DNA of 64,000 bases. Source: Beroe forskalii (taxonomy: Eukaryota; Ctenophora; Nuda; Beroida; Beroidae). The stretch covers positions 186,001-250,000 of the forward strand of contig WFMF01000081.1 in the NCBI GenBank assembly GCA_011033025.1, read 5' to 3'. Position 1 is the first letter of the stretch, and every line of letters begins with the position of its first letter. Shown one piece after another: positions 21,048 to 34,515 of the stretch. Position numbers and translations under genes: made by a program. Under the pieces are notes generated by a model, which made no database searches, was not told where the DNA came from, and saw nothing but the letters and a program-made list of their open reading frames with translations.

Positions 21048-24000
21048 ATGGCTATTAAATGGTTGCCCACACTGCTCAAACGGTTTTCTAAAAGAAAGAG
21101 GAAGCAAGTACTGAATGTGAGTTTGAATGAAATTAAGATCTCATCTTTAGATCTCATCTTTGGAATTATTATTATTATTATTATTATTTTTTTTTTTTAT
21201 ATATTTCCAACACTGCAAGATTACTATACACACTATACACACACATCGTTCAACCTGCTGTCTACAGCGAAGGTAACACACAACATACACGGGCTGATCT
21301 CGGTTGTGGAAGATGGGGGTAATTTTATTTAATGAGATCATGACCAAGTACTGAATAGGGAAGAAACTCAGAAAAGTATGGGATTGACCCGGACTTGAAC
21401 CCGGAACCTAACATGCCTTTTGCTCTACCAATTGAGCTACCAATCCGCTTTTCTGAGTTTCTTCCCTATTCAGTACTTGGTCATGATCTCATTAAATAAA
21501 ATCTCATCTTTGATTTGATATGTGTGAGTGTGCTGAACTTTATTTTGTACCACTCTGCCTTTGAATTTACCTGTCTATGATGGCTTTGAAGCAATGAAGG
21601 AATACTATTAGGATAATTTCGATATATTTTCTGTGAGCTGAAAAGATGCTTATAAAAATGTGGTTCATAGGGCATTTTCTTTTTGAAACCATAATTGACA
21701 ATAAATTAATCAAAACTCTTTTCAGAGTACTCATTATGGTGTGATGTATGCTGTTATGAATGAAGATGAACCCTGTCTGATGTCTGCCATAAAAGCTGGT
21801 GCTCCATTGAATAGTCATATTGATTTAGAAGATACATCTGTTGCAGGTAAACCAGAAGAAATCCTAATCTAAGTGAAAAGCATTATCTGTAGAATTGTCA
21901 TATTTTTATATTGCACAATGAACTACTAAAGATTCTTGTTATTTATCAATGTTACCTTAAAATTAATCCTCAATTATTGATGATTATCTCAGGAGCCCTG
22001 GATTCTAAAACACCATTGCACTGGGTAGCATCTCGGGGCAATGCTAACTTCCTTAAGCTCCTTCTTGAAGCTGGAGCTGACCCAAATGCCAAAGGAACAT
22101 GGAGTGGTAGGACACCACTCTTGGAGTGCTCTGATAATATTGGTCAGTCAAAAGGATTGAAAAGTCAATTGAGAAATGAATTGTCATGGTTTTATAATTT
22201 CACAAAACTATTACTTGTTCAGTTGGCAGCATTTCACATATGTGTGCAGACCGCTCGATTGACAGAGGCCTCGATAAAGACATGCGGATTTTCTCTGCAA
22301 GCTTCAACTTTCTATGTAAATTCCGTCAAAAGCACACATTTTTGCATGTCTTTATCGAGGCCTTTTTCAATGGAGCAGTCTGCACAGTGCACACATATGG
22401 GTATATTTGGTACTCTGATTTTGAGCAGTTTGATAATTGATGTGCCTTCAAATCTTTTGCTTGCAGAGTGTACAAGGCTACTCCTTGATGCAGGAGCTGA
22501 TGTTAATGCTGCTGACTGTGAGGGAAATAGTGTTCTTCATTATGCTGCAGGCACAGAAAAGTTTTCCTTTCTACAGGTTGGTTAGCAAACAACATATTAT
22601 GAACATATTGCCAAGTACTACGTTTCAAATGTTTCATGGTTGCTATTTATTATTTAATGCTCTATTAAAAAGTTTTGGCATATGTCATGATATCTAATCC
22701 CTATTTTCACCAGTACAGGTATCTAATACAGTGTGGTGCAAGAGTTGACATTTCCAATAAGCTGGGTGAGACACCTCTACACAAGCTATGCAGTTACAGC
22801 AACGACACAAAGCAGAGATCTAAAGCAGTCAACACATGCATCAAGTCAAGTTAGTACCTAGACTTTTGGTAATACTTTCCCAAAGTTCTTGACTTTTAGG
22901 TCCCTCCACTTTATGAAATTTCATGATAATGACCAATAAAAGATTGAATGGACCTGAAATGTTCTGCACATTGTCCTCCTGAGTAGATGATGATAAAGCA
23001 TTGCTGGATGTGAGGAAAATGGGTAATGATAGTTATTATCACTAGGTCTCTTAACTCTTTGATTGTGTTGTGTAACTTTTCTAATTATGATGTCATTGTA
23101 ATATTCTCAGCTGAGGTCAAAATTTCGCCAAATCATGCCATATATGGAATAAATAGGCGCTCAACAAAGCTTATTTAAATTTTCAAATATGACATCATCT
23201 TGCTACATCTCGCTTATTATTACACTACACTATGTTTATTCTTCTATTAAGTCCATATAAGTCCAAATCCACGTTACGTAACGCACACTTTTTACTCAAT
23301 TTTGAGGATTCAAAGGTCAAGGCAGCCAAATTGAAGTCATCACAGCACTATTCCTTGCTTTAGACAAACTTCAAACATTCATTGAGCCTATTTGATGTTT
23401 TGAATGAGAATTGGTTGCACAGAAAATTTTACACAAGCCATCAAAAATGTTACGTAACGCACAGGACTGGATCAAATAAAATCAATTGACAGAATTTGAT
23501 CACAAAAGTCAGTTCCATGTGAGCGAATGGGGAGTTCACACTAGTTTCTAATGATAGAAGAATATATAAACTTTAAGTTTAACAATGCTTTTATTGGTTG
23601 ATGCACCCCATTTTCTTTTACCAGGCTCACATAATTTGTTACGTAATGCACAAAATGCCTGTTACGTAATGCACAAATTTTCCTCACTGTGAATAGACCT
23701 ATTTTATACTGTTCTATTGACATAGTAAGGCCTCAATTAGATGCAGGAGCAATCAAGGTCCTCAATCTAAAAAAAAAATCTTGGTGGTTCTATCAATTTC
23801 AGTCCCATATTAGGCCATCAAAGTGTAGCAAAAATTGGATCAATTTTTCTATGATTTTACTGTCATACTCAGAATATTTCATTTCTGACAGGGTTAAGAT
23901 CACTCTTGGTATCACCAGCAACTTTATAAGATGAATAATGGCCGATTCCTATCGTGAGAGGGCCAAATTCAACGATTTTCGAATTTGCTAGTAGAAAAAG

Positions 24001-27000
24001 ATGTTTTTTTCATGTGTCACAAAGTGGCAAATTTTTGAGAAAATCACTTTTTGAGGCCATTAAAGCACAATTCCTCAAGGGCATTGATATCTTATACCCC
24101 TGAATACATTTTTGATAGCATTTAGGTTCTAGAAAAAGAAAATTTATCGATTTATGCTTTGATTTTCTAATGTATGTGGGATTGAATGACTAAATACTAA
24201 ATTTTTCTTTGTAATTCTTTTCTAAGTTGAAATTTACTTTACATTCCTTATCTGTAAGTTATTACAGAATTTTCTGATTAGAAATGGATATTTCTTGCAG
24301 TTTCTTTCATTGAAAATTAATTGAAAAAGTTTTGTGCATTACGTAACGTTACGTAACGCACAAGGCCATATTGTCTAAATTTGATCAGTCTAAGCTTTCA
24401 CACATGTGCCATGACGACCAAAAGTATCCAAAACAGCTGAAAATGAGTTTTCGGCATAAATGGAAATGAATTAAGGCTTTTACAAAACTTTTTGCATCAT
24501 TTTGTTACGTAACGCACACATCAATTGTCCCCAAAGAGTTTGAACGTCACTTCAAAATAGTTAGAGAAAGCGATTATTCATATTAAAATATGAATCAAAC
24601 TAGATCAAAAGTCCACTATGGAGCAAAAATTATTCCCTTGATTACAAATATAAGCATTCTTTATGATAATTCCAAAAATGCCATTAATTGAGGGCTGAAC
24701 ATTGTCCAAAAGTAGCCCTACTCAATCGCGCAAATCGTCGAGGTCTTTCAATATTTTTGATGCGGTTTTTGCATCATTTAGAGGAAAGTCTTAGCTTTCA
24801 TTTGAAGTCAAAGCTTTTTGCTGGACTGATGATTTCAAATTTCAAAATTTTTCCTCGTTTTCGTGGATTTGCCCATAAGTATACAGTGTCAACACGTATC
24901 ACACCTACCCGATCACTGCTGTAGGGTAACGTGTTGTAAGCTACTGTCCTCACGATCTGATGATCCGTCAACCAATGGTCAATCGGCTGTTGTGTCACGT
25001 GACATTTTCCACCCAATAGGATCCCAAGAATTTCTAACTGCATAGTAGTGGATTTATTAACGCTTGGGGAGAAAATACTAAAATAGCTTTACTTCTTGGC
25101 GTGATAATAGGACCTTGACCGTAGTTTAGTAGAATAGTAGGTACTTGGAAGATCAGACGATGGTAAACTGTGACTTGTGAGGCAGTAGCTCGACAGACTG
25201 ATTGTTGACCTCTGCAATGTGAATGAATATTCAAAATTGAGAATATCAGCTCTATCTACCACTGTATCGTACCTCACTTCTAACTTTCTGATAAGTTTCG
25301 ATGTGGAGCGTTCATCTCCAAATCTTCGACAGAAATAAAGATTTTCCGTCGTCAATATTGCTGGTATAATAGTTGTTGACCTCTGCAATGTGAATGAATA
25401 TTCAAAATTGAGAATATCAGCTCTATCTACCACTGTATCGTACCTCACTTCTAACTTTCTGATAAGTTTCGATGTGGAGCGTTCATCTCCAAATCTTCGA
25501 CAGAAATAAAGATTTTCCGTCGTCAATATTGCTGGTATAATAGTGTAATAGTGTAATGACCAGTAACTATAAGATCAGCTTTTTGTTGATTGCCGTTGCC
25601 GCGCTGAGAACCATTAACTCATTTTGACACAAGTCAAATAGCCCAACCATTCTCATAATTATCAGATTAACATAACATTCAGAACTTGTTCATGCTATGC
25701 CAATGCTATTGGGATCGGCAATCTTTAGATGTGTGCAGTGTATGAGTAAATTGATAAATTTTTTATGCGTGCTGAGATCTTTGGACTCCGGATAAAGTAC
25801 CAAAGCAAGCATATCAAGATCCATTAAAAGAAAAATTTGTATAAATAAGCTCATAACATGATATTCATTAGTCACCCATAAACTGATCCGGTCGCCCGTC
25901 AATCTGGGAAATTATAACAAAATATCTTTACTTTTTTACTCGTCACCGTAAACAATCAGTACCTCAACACAACTTTTATGGTTGTTATAATTTGGTTATG
26001 GTGTGATCCTCTAAGATATTATGCTGATGATTAATTAGGGTTTAAAAGAGTGAAACTTCCTTTCAATATTATGAACCCTGCCCAAATTCTATCGCTATCA
26101 GTATTCAAATATTGGTATTTCAACTTAAAACCATTCTCCACATTTCAGAGTGCAATGTGAACGCTGTGAACTACAACGGGAGAACTGCGCTTCACTTGGC
26201 TGCTGCTAACTGCAACGAGCAATGCGTCCAGGTAAACTATATTGAGCTCACGCTTCACTTCTCACTTCTAACTTCAGAGCAACTTCAATCACGCTTCATC
26301 TTAATTTCAATAGTTCACTTTGAGCAATTATTACTCAATGCCGTTTGATGAAGTTTTAATCTGAATCCGCAGTATCTCCTCTGTTTTCCCTTTGAAGCTT
26401 TGATATATTTGTATCTAACATCATTTTGTTTTTCAATATACATTTTTTAGTTTTTGATAAACAAGTTTTATTTACTTCGGCACTTCCAAGCTGAGACGTT
26501 GAAGTTTGAAATTCACTCAAAAGCACTGCAACTCTTTATGCCGTCATATGTTTTATTTTTCTTCGACTGAAGTTCAGAACTCGATTAATTAAGTTGGAAG
26601 GAGATATTATTATGCACGTGAACTGAAACTTTAATAAACATGTCTCCTGATATAATGTAACAACTTATTAAATACTGGATGACATTCTCAGAGTAAATTG
26701 CCAGTAGAATACCGAAACATTTGGTTGTATGATCTTTTTAGGTTGATAGCAGGAGCATGGAGTGTAAGATTCCCACATTATTCATTGTTAGACTTTATAT
26801 TGGTGAGAAACGTTGAAATATCTCGCAGAGAAATAATCTCAGAGTAATTTCAGATCGGTGATAAATTCCTGAGATTTTTCTTCCATTTATAACCATTTAT
26901 AACCATTCGTAATATTATTATAAATTCACAGATATGAAATTATTAGATTAATTTTCAGCATATAACTCTCTTATTATCACTGAGAACATTAACTATAAGT

Positions 27001-30000
27001 AACCAGATTTTGATGCGCATACTTCAACATATTATTGTTATCTTGTTCTACTATGGCAATGGCATGTTATATTCATGTATCCTCGATACGTCTACAAATA
27101 TTGTTATGATTTTGAACACTCTACCTGCTGTTAAATGTGTTTGTGACGTCACTCGGAACCTACGGAACTACGGTCACCTGACGTGGGAAATATTATCGTA
27201 ATTACATGAAATGTCTCTCTGATGGTTACCCATGTCGTTTCTCTCTGATGAGCCATGCAACAGAGCATGGCTCTGTTGCATGGGAAGAGATGTGGTTATA
27301 TAGTAACATCTCCTGCAGTAGCAATATACCTTAATTTGACCAATTACAAAAGTTCATGGCTGTGTAGCTCGATACCTAGATGTTTACGCATTTCTACTAT
27401 CTACCGTTCTGAAAGTATTTTCAGAAGAAATTCACATCTTTCAAAGATGCCGAGAAATGTAAGTTCAGCAGGGTAGTGACGAAATGGACGTTAATGGAAG
27501 TTATGGCTTTTCATGGGTGGCACTGAAATTTTAATAGTTTACATTAAATTTTATTTATTTTCTGACATCATGTTTCAAATTTATTCGCTACTATGGTCTG
27601 CGTCACGCATTGAATTTGTCAAGATTCAGCGACACAGCCTTGGATTGGGCTGAACACAGTTGAATGTTGGTATGCTATGCTCTGATGGCGTTTTCATATG
27701 ATAAAATACTCAAGTATGTTTGATTGGGTAATTTAACATCTTTTGTGAGACTGTGTACTCAGCTACTGAGTAGCCCTGTAATTTACTAATTCATATTAAA
27801 TTTGTACTTGAATATTCTTTTAAATTCGCTCGTGCTAATTATCATATTGTTAATGTAATGTTGAATATTAGAATATTATCGTGATCATTATGAACTTCAA
27901 GTTTAAATCAATGACAATGAAGTACGGCGAAGTTATGAAATAATGGTTAGATTGTCTCATGGGTCATGGCATACCTTATAATTGGCCTTTATTTACACAC
28001 CTTTTTTAACTGACCCTTTTGAACCGGTCCTTTGGATAGAAATCTCGTTTTTGTCCTTAAAAAGTATCTTTTGTCTGACGAAATAAGGGTCCATAGGGTA
28101 ATTATAATTTGTCAACTTTCATACCAAAACTAAAAGCGGCTTGATTCCATAAATATTAGATTGATGTCATTTTAACTTTTTAAGAACTTTGGCATGCATT
28201 ACTGCATTACCTGTGTCCAAATCTGCAGTGTAGTACAGTTCCTGTGCACAGTTTATCAGGAAAACGATGAAATTAAATTATTATGTAACATCATTGACCA
28301 TGCACTGGAGCAGTCCTTGTGATGGTATTAAAAATAAACATTACCTAGAAGCCAAGATATCGACTATCAGTGCACGGCATCATCAAGGTGTGTTATACTT
28401 TTTGAAGAAAAAAAATGAAATTTTGAGGCTGTTCACTGCTTTACTGAGGGAAGGGGGAGGGGTGGAAGTGTTGGATGCTGAGCTTTATTTCCGCATTTTT
28501 TGTTTCTGATAGAGGAGAGGAAAACGCCAGCTTTCCCCCATGAAAAATATTGTTCTTAGTCGAAGTGCCCCTGATAAAAATGATCATAATTGTGATTTAT
28601 GGGTGGGCTTAAATCATTCTGATAACAAAATCGATAATGCAATTATCTTGCACGGTAATTCGTGTTCTCGTCCGCAGAATCGTGCCCACGTTGTAATTGC
28701 AGCACCCCTCGCCAGGTTTTAATAACTGGAGTTAATATTATAAGAGTTAAAATTAGCTAATCAAAATACTTCTGCGTCACTAGATTCGCAATGCAATGGT
28801 TTTATGTCTACACATATGGCCGGATTGTACTACTGTAGTACTGTGTGTACTGTACAGTACAGTACTATAAAAAAAAATTGTGGTATAATTGTGGTATATT
28901 GCTTGTTATATGGGTAGGTACCTAGTACCTACTCCTCTTTCAACGCAAAGCAATAAACCTTGACACTTTTTTGAGATATCGTTGCCTTCGGGCTTCGATA
29001 CTTCATCAGAAGATCCCATATTTGAAGTATAGGATCTAATAGTTAGGTAAATTTTAAAATTATTGTCATGAATTTTGAGTAGATGTGAAATACACGATTG
29101 ACGTAATTTCTGGACGTAAATTCAACAGCGTCTTCAGTCTTGGGTTGGTACCTGCACACAATTTAAACTCAACATCATACTGTACTCAGTGTTCAGTGAT
29201 AAACATTAAAATATAATGCCTCTCAAAACAGAGAAGTCTTACAAGTTTGTCTGACTGAATGTTCATCTAATTATTGTCCAATTTGAGTTGATTAGAGTAA
29301 TTGTTTGAGGCGCGTGCTCAGACAATAAGCCCTAGCAGTTTTGTCTTCTCACATTTTGATAAGAAGCACGCAGCGAGGATTGTCAAGTTTGGTTATGGTT
29401 ATATGAGCATACCTACCTACCTATTGCCGGGAAAGGCATACATTCAGTTTGACGGGGAAAAATAATATTATGAGGTAGGTATTTGAATAAGGTACATTGA
29501 ATTATTTTAATATTTGTGTGCTTGACACCTAAAAACGTACAGTGTGTTTTTGATAGTAAGACATTCTTGGTAAAATTATTTGAGCTAAAAATAACATCTT
29601 TTAATAAATACTTGGGCTGGGTTGTTACATTCCATGGTAATGAATGTTTGAAGGAATGGAATGTGATTTGAGAATTAAAAACAAATTCGTGATTTATCAA
29701 AGTTGGCCCTCCTTATAATGCTCCTTGTACCGTTCATCTCAATAATAGAAACTCCGGAGATGTGTTACTAAAAATAGACATCTCTTTGAAAATTGTAAAG
29801 AGCAGACGAATACAGGTGAGTAGAGTCGCTCAGTTGTTTGGAGACTGGAATCCCTGGGAACAAAAATCTCACACATTCCATGCAGCGTGCCTAGTTAATT
29901 TATCCCAATAACATCCAATATCCTTCAAAGTGAACGAATGGACTGAATCAGCCATAATGGCGTAGTCTAAGAATATGTAGGTGCTTTTCAGAGATAACAA

Positions 30001-33000
30001 AAGGTAAAATTTGAAAAAAAACGTTTCAGAATTTAAGAAATAATTATAGGTTCATTAGATTTATCTTCTCCCACGAAAACTACCAGAATGTTGAGCATGG
30101 CCATGAGCTCACTGAACGAGCCACTCACACGTGCATGGCAAATGGGACTTCTAACGCACATATAGTGGCAACATTTGTTGCTAATAATAGCAACTTTAGT
30201 ATATTATTCCTCAGTGTAAGGAAATTCTGCTGTTGTGTTACGTGTGTGTAGAAATAAAACTGTCAAATCATCGTGTTGCCCCCTTTAAAGTGGCATGTAG
30301 GACTCGTTACATCATAGGAACATGGAAACATATTTAGATTATTACGCTACGTATTTGCATACTAAGGTTACATAATCCATAGCAAATTTGTCACATTTTC
30401 GTGATAAATTAGATGGCCGGCTAATAAGGCTGAGAGGTACTTTAATGAAATGAATTACATAAATTTAAAGTATTTATTTTGGGGTTTGTCCTAACACTCA
30501 AAATGTGAAATCATAAATTTAATATTATCATATGCGCGACAGTTTCTTCCTTTATCTAAATTTTGTGACCAAAGTTTTTAAATTTTCGACAAGCTACCCA
30601 TCTGCCCACGCATTTTGCTCTATAAATAACAAAGTATAATACCCCTCTCGCCCTTTACTTATCACGAATACAACGGACGGTGGATGTAATCAACTTGCCA
30701 TTAGGAACCATGATAATGACGTCACTTTCACTCATCCACTTTCCCGCTCAGCTCCTGCCAGTAAGTGGAACGTGATACCCGTTTCCTCCCTCACATATGA
30801 AATTATAATTCACTCAGCGAGGCGTGGTGAAGATGGGAAGATGTTAGGATTATTCGGCTGGAAATCGGTATTGTGGATGTTGTACTGCAAATTTTAAATC
30901 CAAATTTTGTGTTCCAATACTTATGAATCCAGAAGCAACAAGATGAAGACATTTTGTTGTGCAATAGAAATATATTCCATCAATATTCATTACCCCACCA
31001 CTCGCTAGCCACCCTCAACTTTCTGAGTTTGTAGGTGTTATGTATTTACAGATTTACATAGGTATTATTCATGTTAAGTTGTTCTGTTGGCAAACGGTCA
31101 AGTTTCCAAACAACATGATGAATAAGTGATTAAGGTGATAATGTGTGGGATTATTGGAAGGAGGGGGAGGGGAGAGGTCTTTAGTTAGAAGGATGTGTTT
31201 GTGAGATCTCAAATCTTGTATATGAGTATGCCGTATGCACATTTACTCATTTATTAATATATTAATCTTGTGTATGCAAACAATAGAAGACGTAAATGAT
31301 GATGCTGACATTATGAAGTACACTGTTTGAGTATTAGAGTGTGAAGGTGTGAGGAGAATGTTCCAATGAGTTTCTGCTACGTAGTCAGGAGAAACTATAT
31401 TTTCACTCAAAACGATGGTCTTAAATTTTGGAACGTGACCAAATTAACTTGGGTCATCTGTTCCATCATCAATAAAAGAATAAAGAACCTTTTATGCAAT
31501 AATGCACTCGCACCGAGTCCTAGTCCGAAAAAGAAACTTCGTAGGACTGTCCTACGAAGTTTCTTTTTCGGACATCTTGCCATTATAATACTGGGTGACA
31601 TTGGCGCACTTGCTCCCAAACAATACTTTGGTATTTGAACATGGTGCAATGAAGCAATGCCCAAGCTCTCATGGGCTGAATTCAAGGACTGGTAACTCGG
31701 GGACGACCTTCATCTCCATGCTAATGCCCCATTAGTGTATAAGGCTGGACAATGGGCATTATCCTCTGGTTTCAGATCATGTGTAGAATACTGTATAATG
31801 GGGATGTAAAGTGATGGGTATCGTGCCCACTAATAACCGGCCAAGTGATCTGTATTCAATTCTTCCTACATAGCTCCAGTTGAATGTCTTAAAACGACTT
31901 TTAAATGCTATCCAATGTACGTAGGTAGATATTACGTATAAATGTATGAACTTGTAAAACTTGTAAAAATAACTAATCCTCAAAATTCTACCAGGCTCTC
32001 CAGAACTCTGCTCTTTTGTATGAACCACATCTAACATTGAAACCACATTTAAATTTGACAACGCATTTTAAGTTACCAGTTGCCAGCACATATGACGTTG
32101 AGTCATTGACACCACATCTAACATTGACGGACTAGATCTGACATTGACACCACATCTAACGTTGACACCACCTCTAACATTGACACCACATCTAATGTTG
32201 ACACCACATCTAACGTTGACACCACATCTCAAATGACACCACTTTCTCCAGGTCCTGCTCCGGGGAGGAGCGGTGGTTGACGCTGCTGATTACGACGGAA
32301 TGACACCACTTCACTTCGCTAGCCGGAGGAGAGGGGGCGAGGCTTGTGTCGCCATGTTACTCAATGCTGGTAAGTTGTGGAGACGAGGAGGCGAGGCTTG
32401 TGTCGCCATGTTACTCAATGCTGGTTAGTAGTGAAGTGAAAGGCAGTTCCTAGAAAGATATTTAAGCTGTCACTGGTAGAAGTGGTAATCTTAACTTATA
32501 TTCCATAGTAACACTAACATGTTATGCGAATCACAGCCTGGTAACCATGGTAACCCTTACATGTTACAGGTGGTAACCATGGTAACACTTACGCATGTTA
32601 CAGGTGCAGAACCAGACTACCCAGCGGGTAAACATGGTAGCACAGCTCTCCAACTTGCAGTACAACACAACAACCTCGCCAGTGTGAGGTTACTGTTACA
32701 CTACGGAGCCTCCCCTCTACCTCCCTCCCGAGACGTGTGAGTGCTTTAGATTATAACGCGTGCTTTACAACGCATGATCCTGCGTGAGGGATCACGCGTT
32801 TTGTGTTAGATGCCAGTATTGAGGATGAATTTACTGCTTAAGCGTGTTCACTAGTAACCCAGTGCAGGGTTAGAATGGATTCTACTCTCCACCACATGCG
32901 TATTTCCCCATCCTACCTCCAATTCTGTAATCCCCAGGTGCAGGAGGTCGTGCTGTCTGCGCCGCGCTGCCGCGTGTGCCGGGTCACGTGACACGCTACG

Positions 33001-34477
33001 TCACGCTGGCGGGTCACGTGACTGTATACGTCACACGGAGGACACCCCACTCCTCCTGACTGCCTCCCAGCTCATCATCACTTCCGCTATGAGTGAGTAC
33101 ACTGCTTCGTTAGGAAATGGGAGGGTGGAAACTATAATACTTTAATACCTTGACCATAACAACATAATAATAATTCTTAGGTTTTTAGGAATCTGAAACC
33201 CGTGGTCCTTACTGCTACCACTTAATAATGGTTGGGCCTCGTGAATGGTGCTTGATCGTGTACCTACTGTAGCACTATAGCTTTAATTTCTTACCAAGAT
33301 GGAGTGCAAATATTGAATAAGTAAATTTTAAAATTTTATGTTTTACGGTGTAACCTCTAGTCTGCTCATGCTTGGTACCTACACAGTTATTTTAAGATTG
33401 CACTAACACCACCTCATTAGAATTTAGAAATCACCGTACGTGTGAGACTTTGGTTACAATTTCAATTTTCGTAATGCAAGATTATTCTATGTGCAGTCTA
33501 TTGTAATATGATAATAGCTATTATGCAACTTCTAAGGAGGTTTAAGTGCAAGTTCCTTTGTACCCAGTGTATGTTAAAAAAGTTACACTTTTTGGCCCCC
33601 AGTGCCAAAAAAGTGGAACTACAGTTGATAATAAAACCATTTTGTACTCTGGGTAGTTTTCAAAACACAGTTATCTATAGAGTGGAGAGGTTGAAATGAA
33701 CACTGGGGTGACATAGATTTCACACTGAAGGTTAGCTGCACTTTTTACAATAATTCAAATACTAGAATGCCAATAATTAAACAAATATTCTTGCTTGAAT
33801 TACACATAATTACTCAATATATATACCTTCAATATTGTCGTTGCATAATGTTTTGTACTCGCAAAAATGCAAACAAATTTCGGTCTTGCCCGTGTTATGG
33901 TATGTTCAACTTAAGGAGGTTTGTGTGTTCATGCTAAAAAACTTTAAAAAAAAAATGCAACTACAGTACTTTACCCCCAGTGCCCCCACTGAAAGTAGCT
34001 GCTTTTATTACAATCGAATTATCTGCAATAAGAATATTGTCGTAATCATATTCGGTTTTGTAACTCGCAAAACTGCAAACCTTCCATTAAAAACCTCGGC
34101 CTTCGGCCTCGGTCTTAATGTGTTATACTTCTCATGGTATGTTCATAAATCACTTTTGGCCCCCAATCGTAAATCGTTCCCAGAGTCTCCCAGATTTTGC
34201 CTTTGGGGCTACTGAAACCACAAAATGTCAACTACCAAAAAACAAAAAAGATACTGAGATAAGAAGATAGGTTCCCACGCTTGACGCTATTCCAGTGTTC
34301 TGTGAAAGTGAAACAAAATTCTGCAACTCTGCTGTCCGTGTACATCATTCCGGTTACGTCATTCACTGAAATTTCACTCCTGTGCTTGTTATTGTAACCC
34401 TGGTCCCCAGTGTAATGTGTTCTGTGTGTATAGGTACTCCATGATTCGATGCTTGTGAGAATGTTATGAGTACTGTG

Positions 34478-34515
<38 letters not shown>

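Larger units (their letters stand above)
22850..26148. other. ASB intron 5
   Basis: Contains the TTACGTAA motif cluster (23273-24516) and a 171-bp tandem duplication (25202-25543). A GTCACGTGAC palindrome lies at about 24996. No further exon is needed, because exon 5 (phase 1) joins exon 6 in frame. Confidence 0.5.
26232..32251. other. ASB intron 6
   Basis: AT-rich, with no supported exon. It contains a PLE terminal remnant (28960-29040), a perfect palindrome (31523-31573), one TGACGTCATTATCATG motif (30709-30724, inverted) and a minisatellite at its 3' end. Confidence 0.5.

Noticed and set aside
21911..22585. 224-codon plus frame taken as one ankyrin exon
   Set aside because: It reads through an intron containing a MITE; splitting it into exons 21993-22142 and 22467-22576 restores a regular ankyrin pattern.
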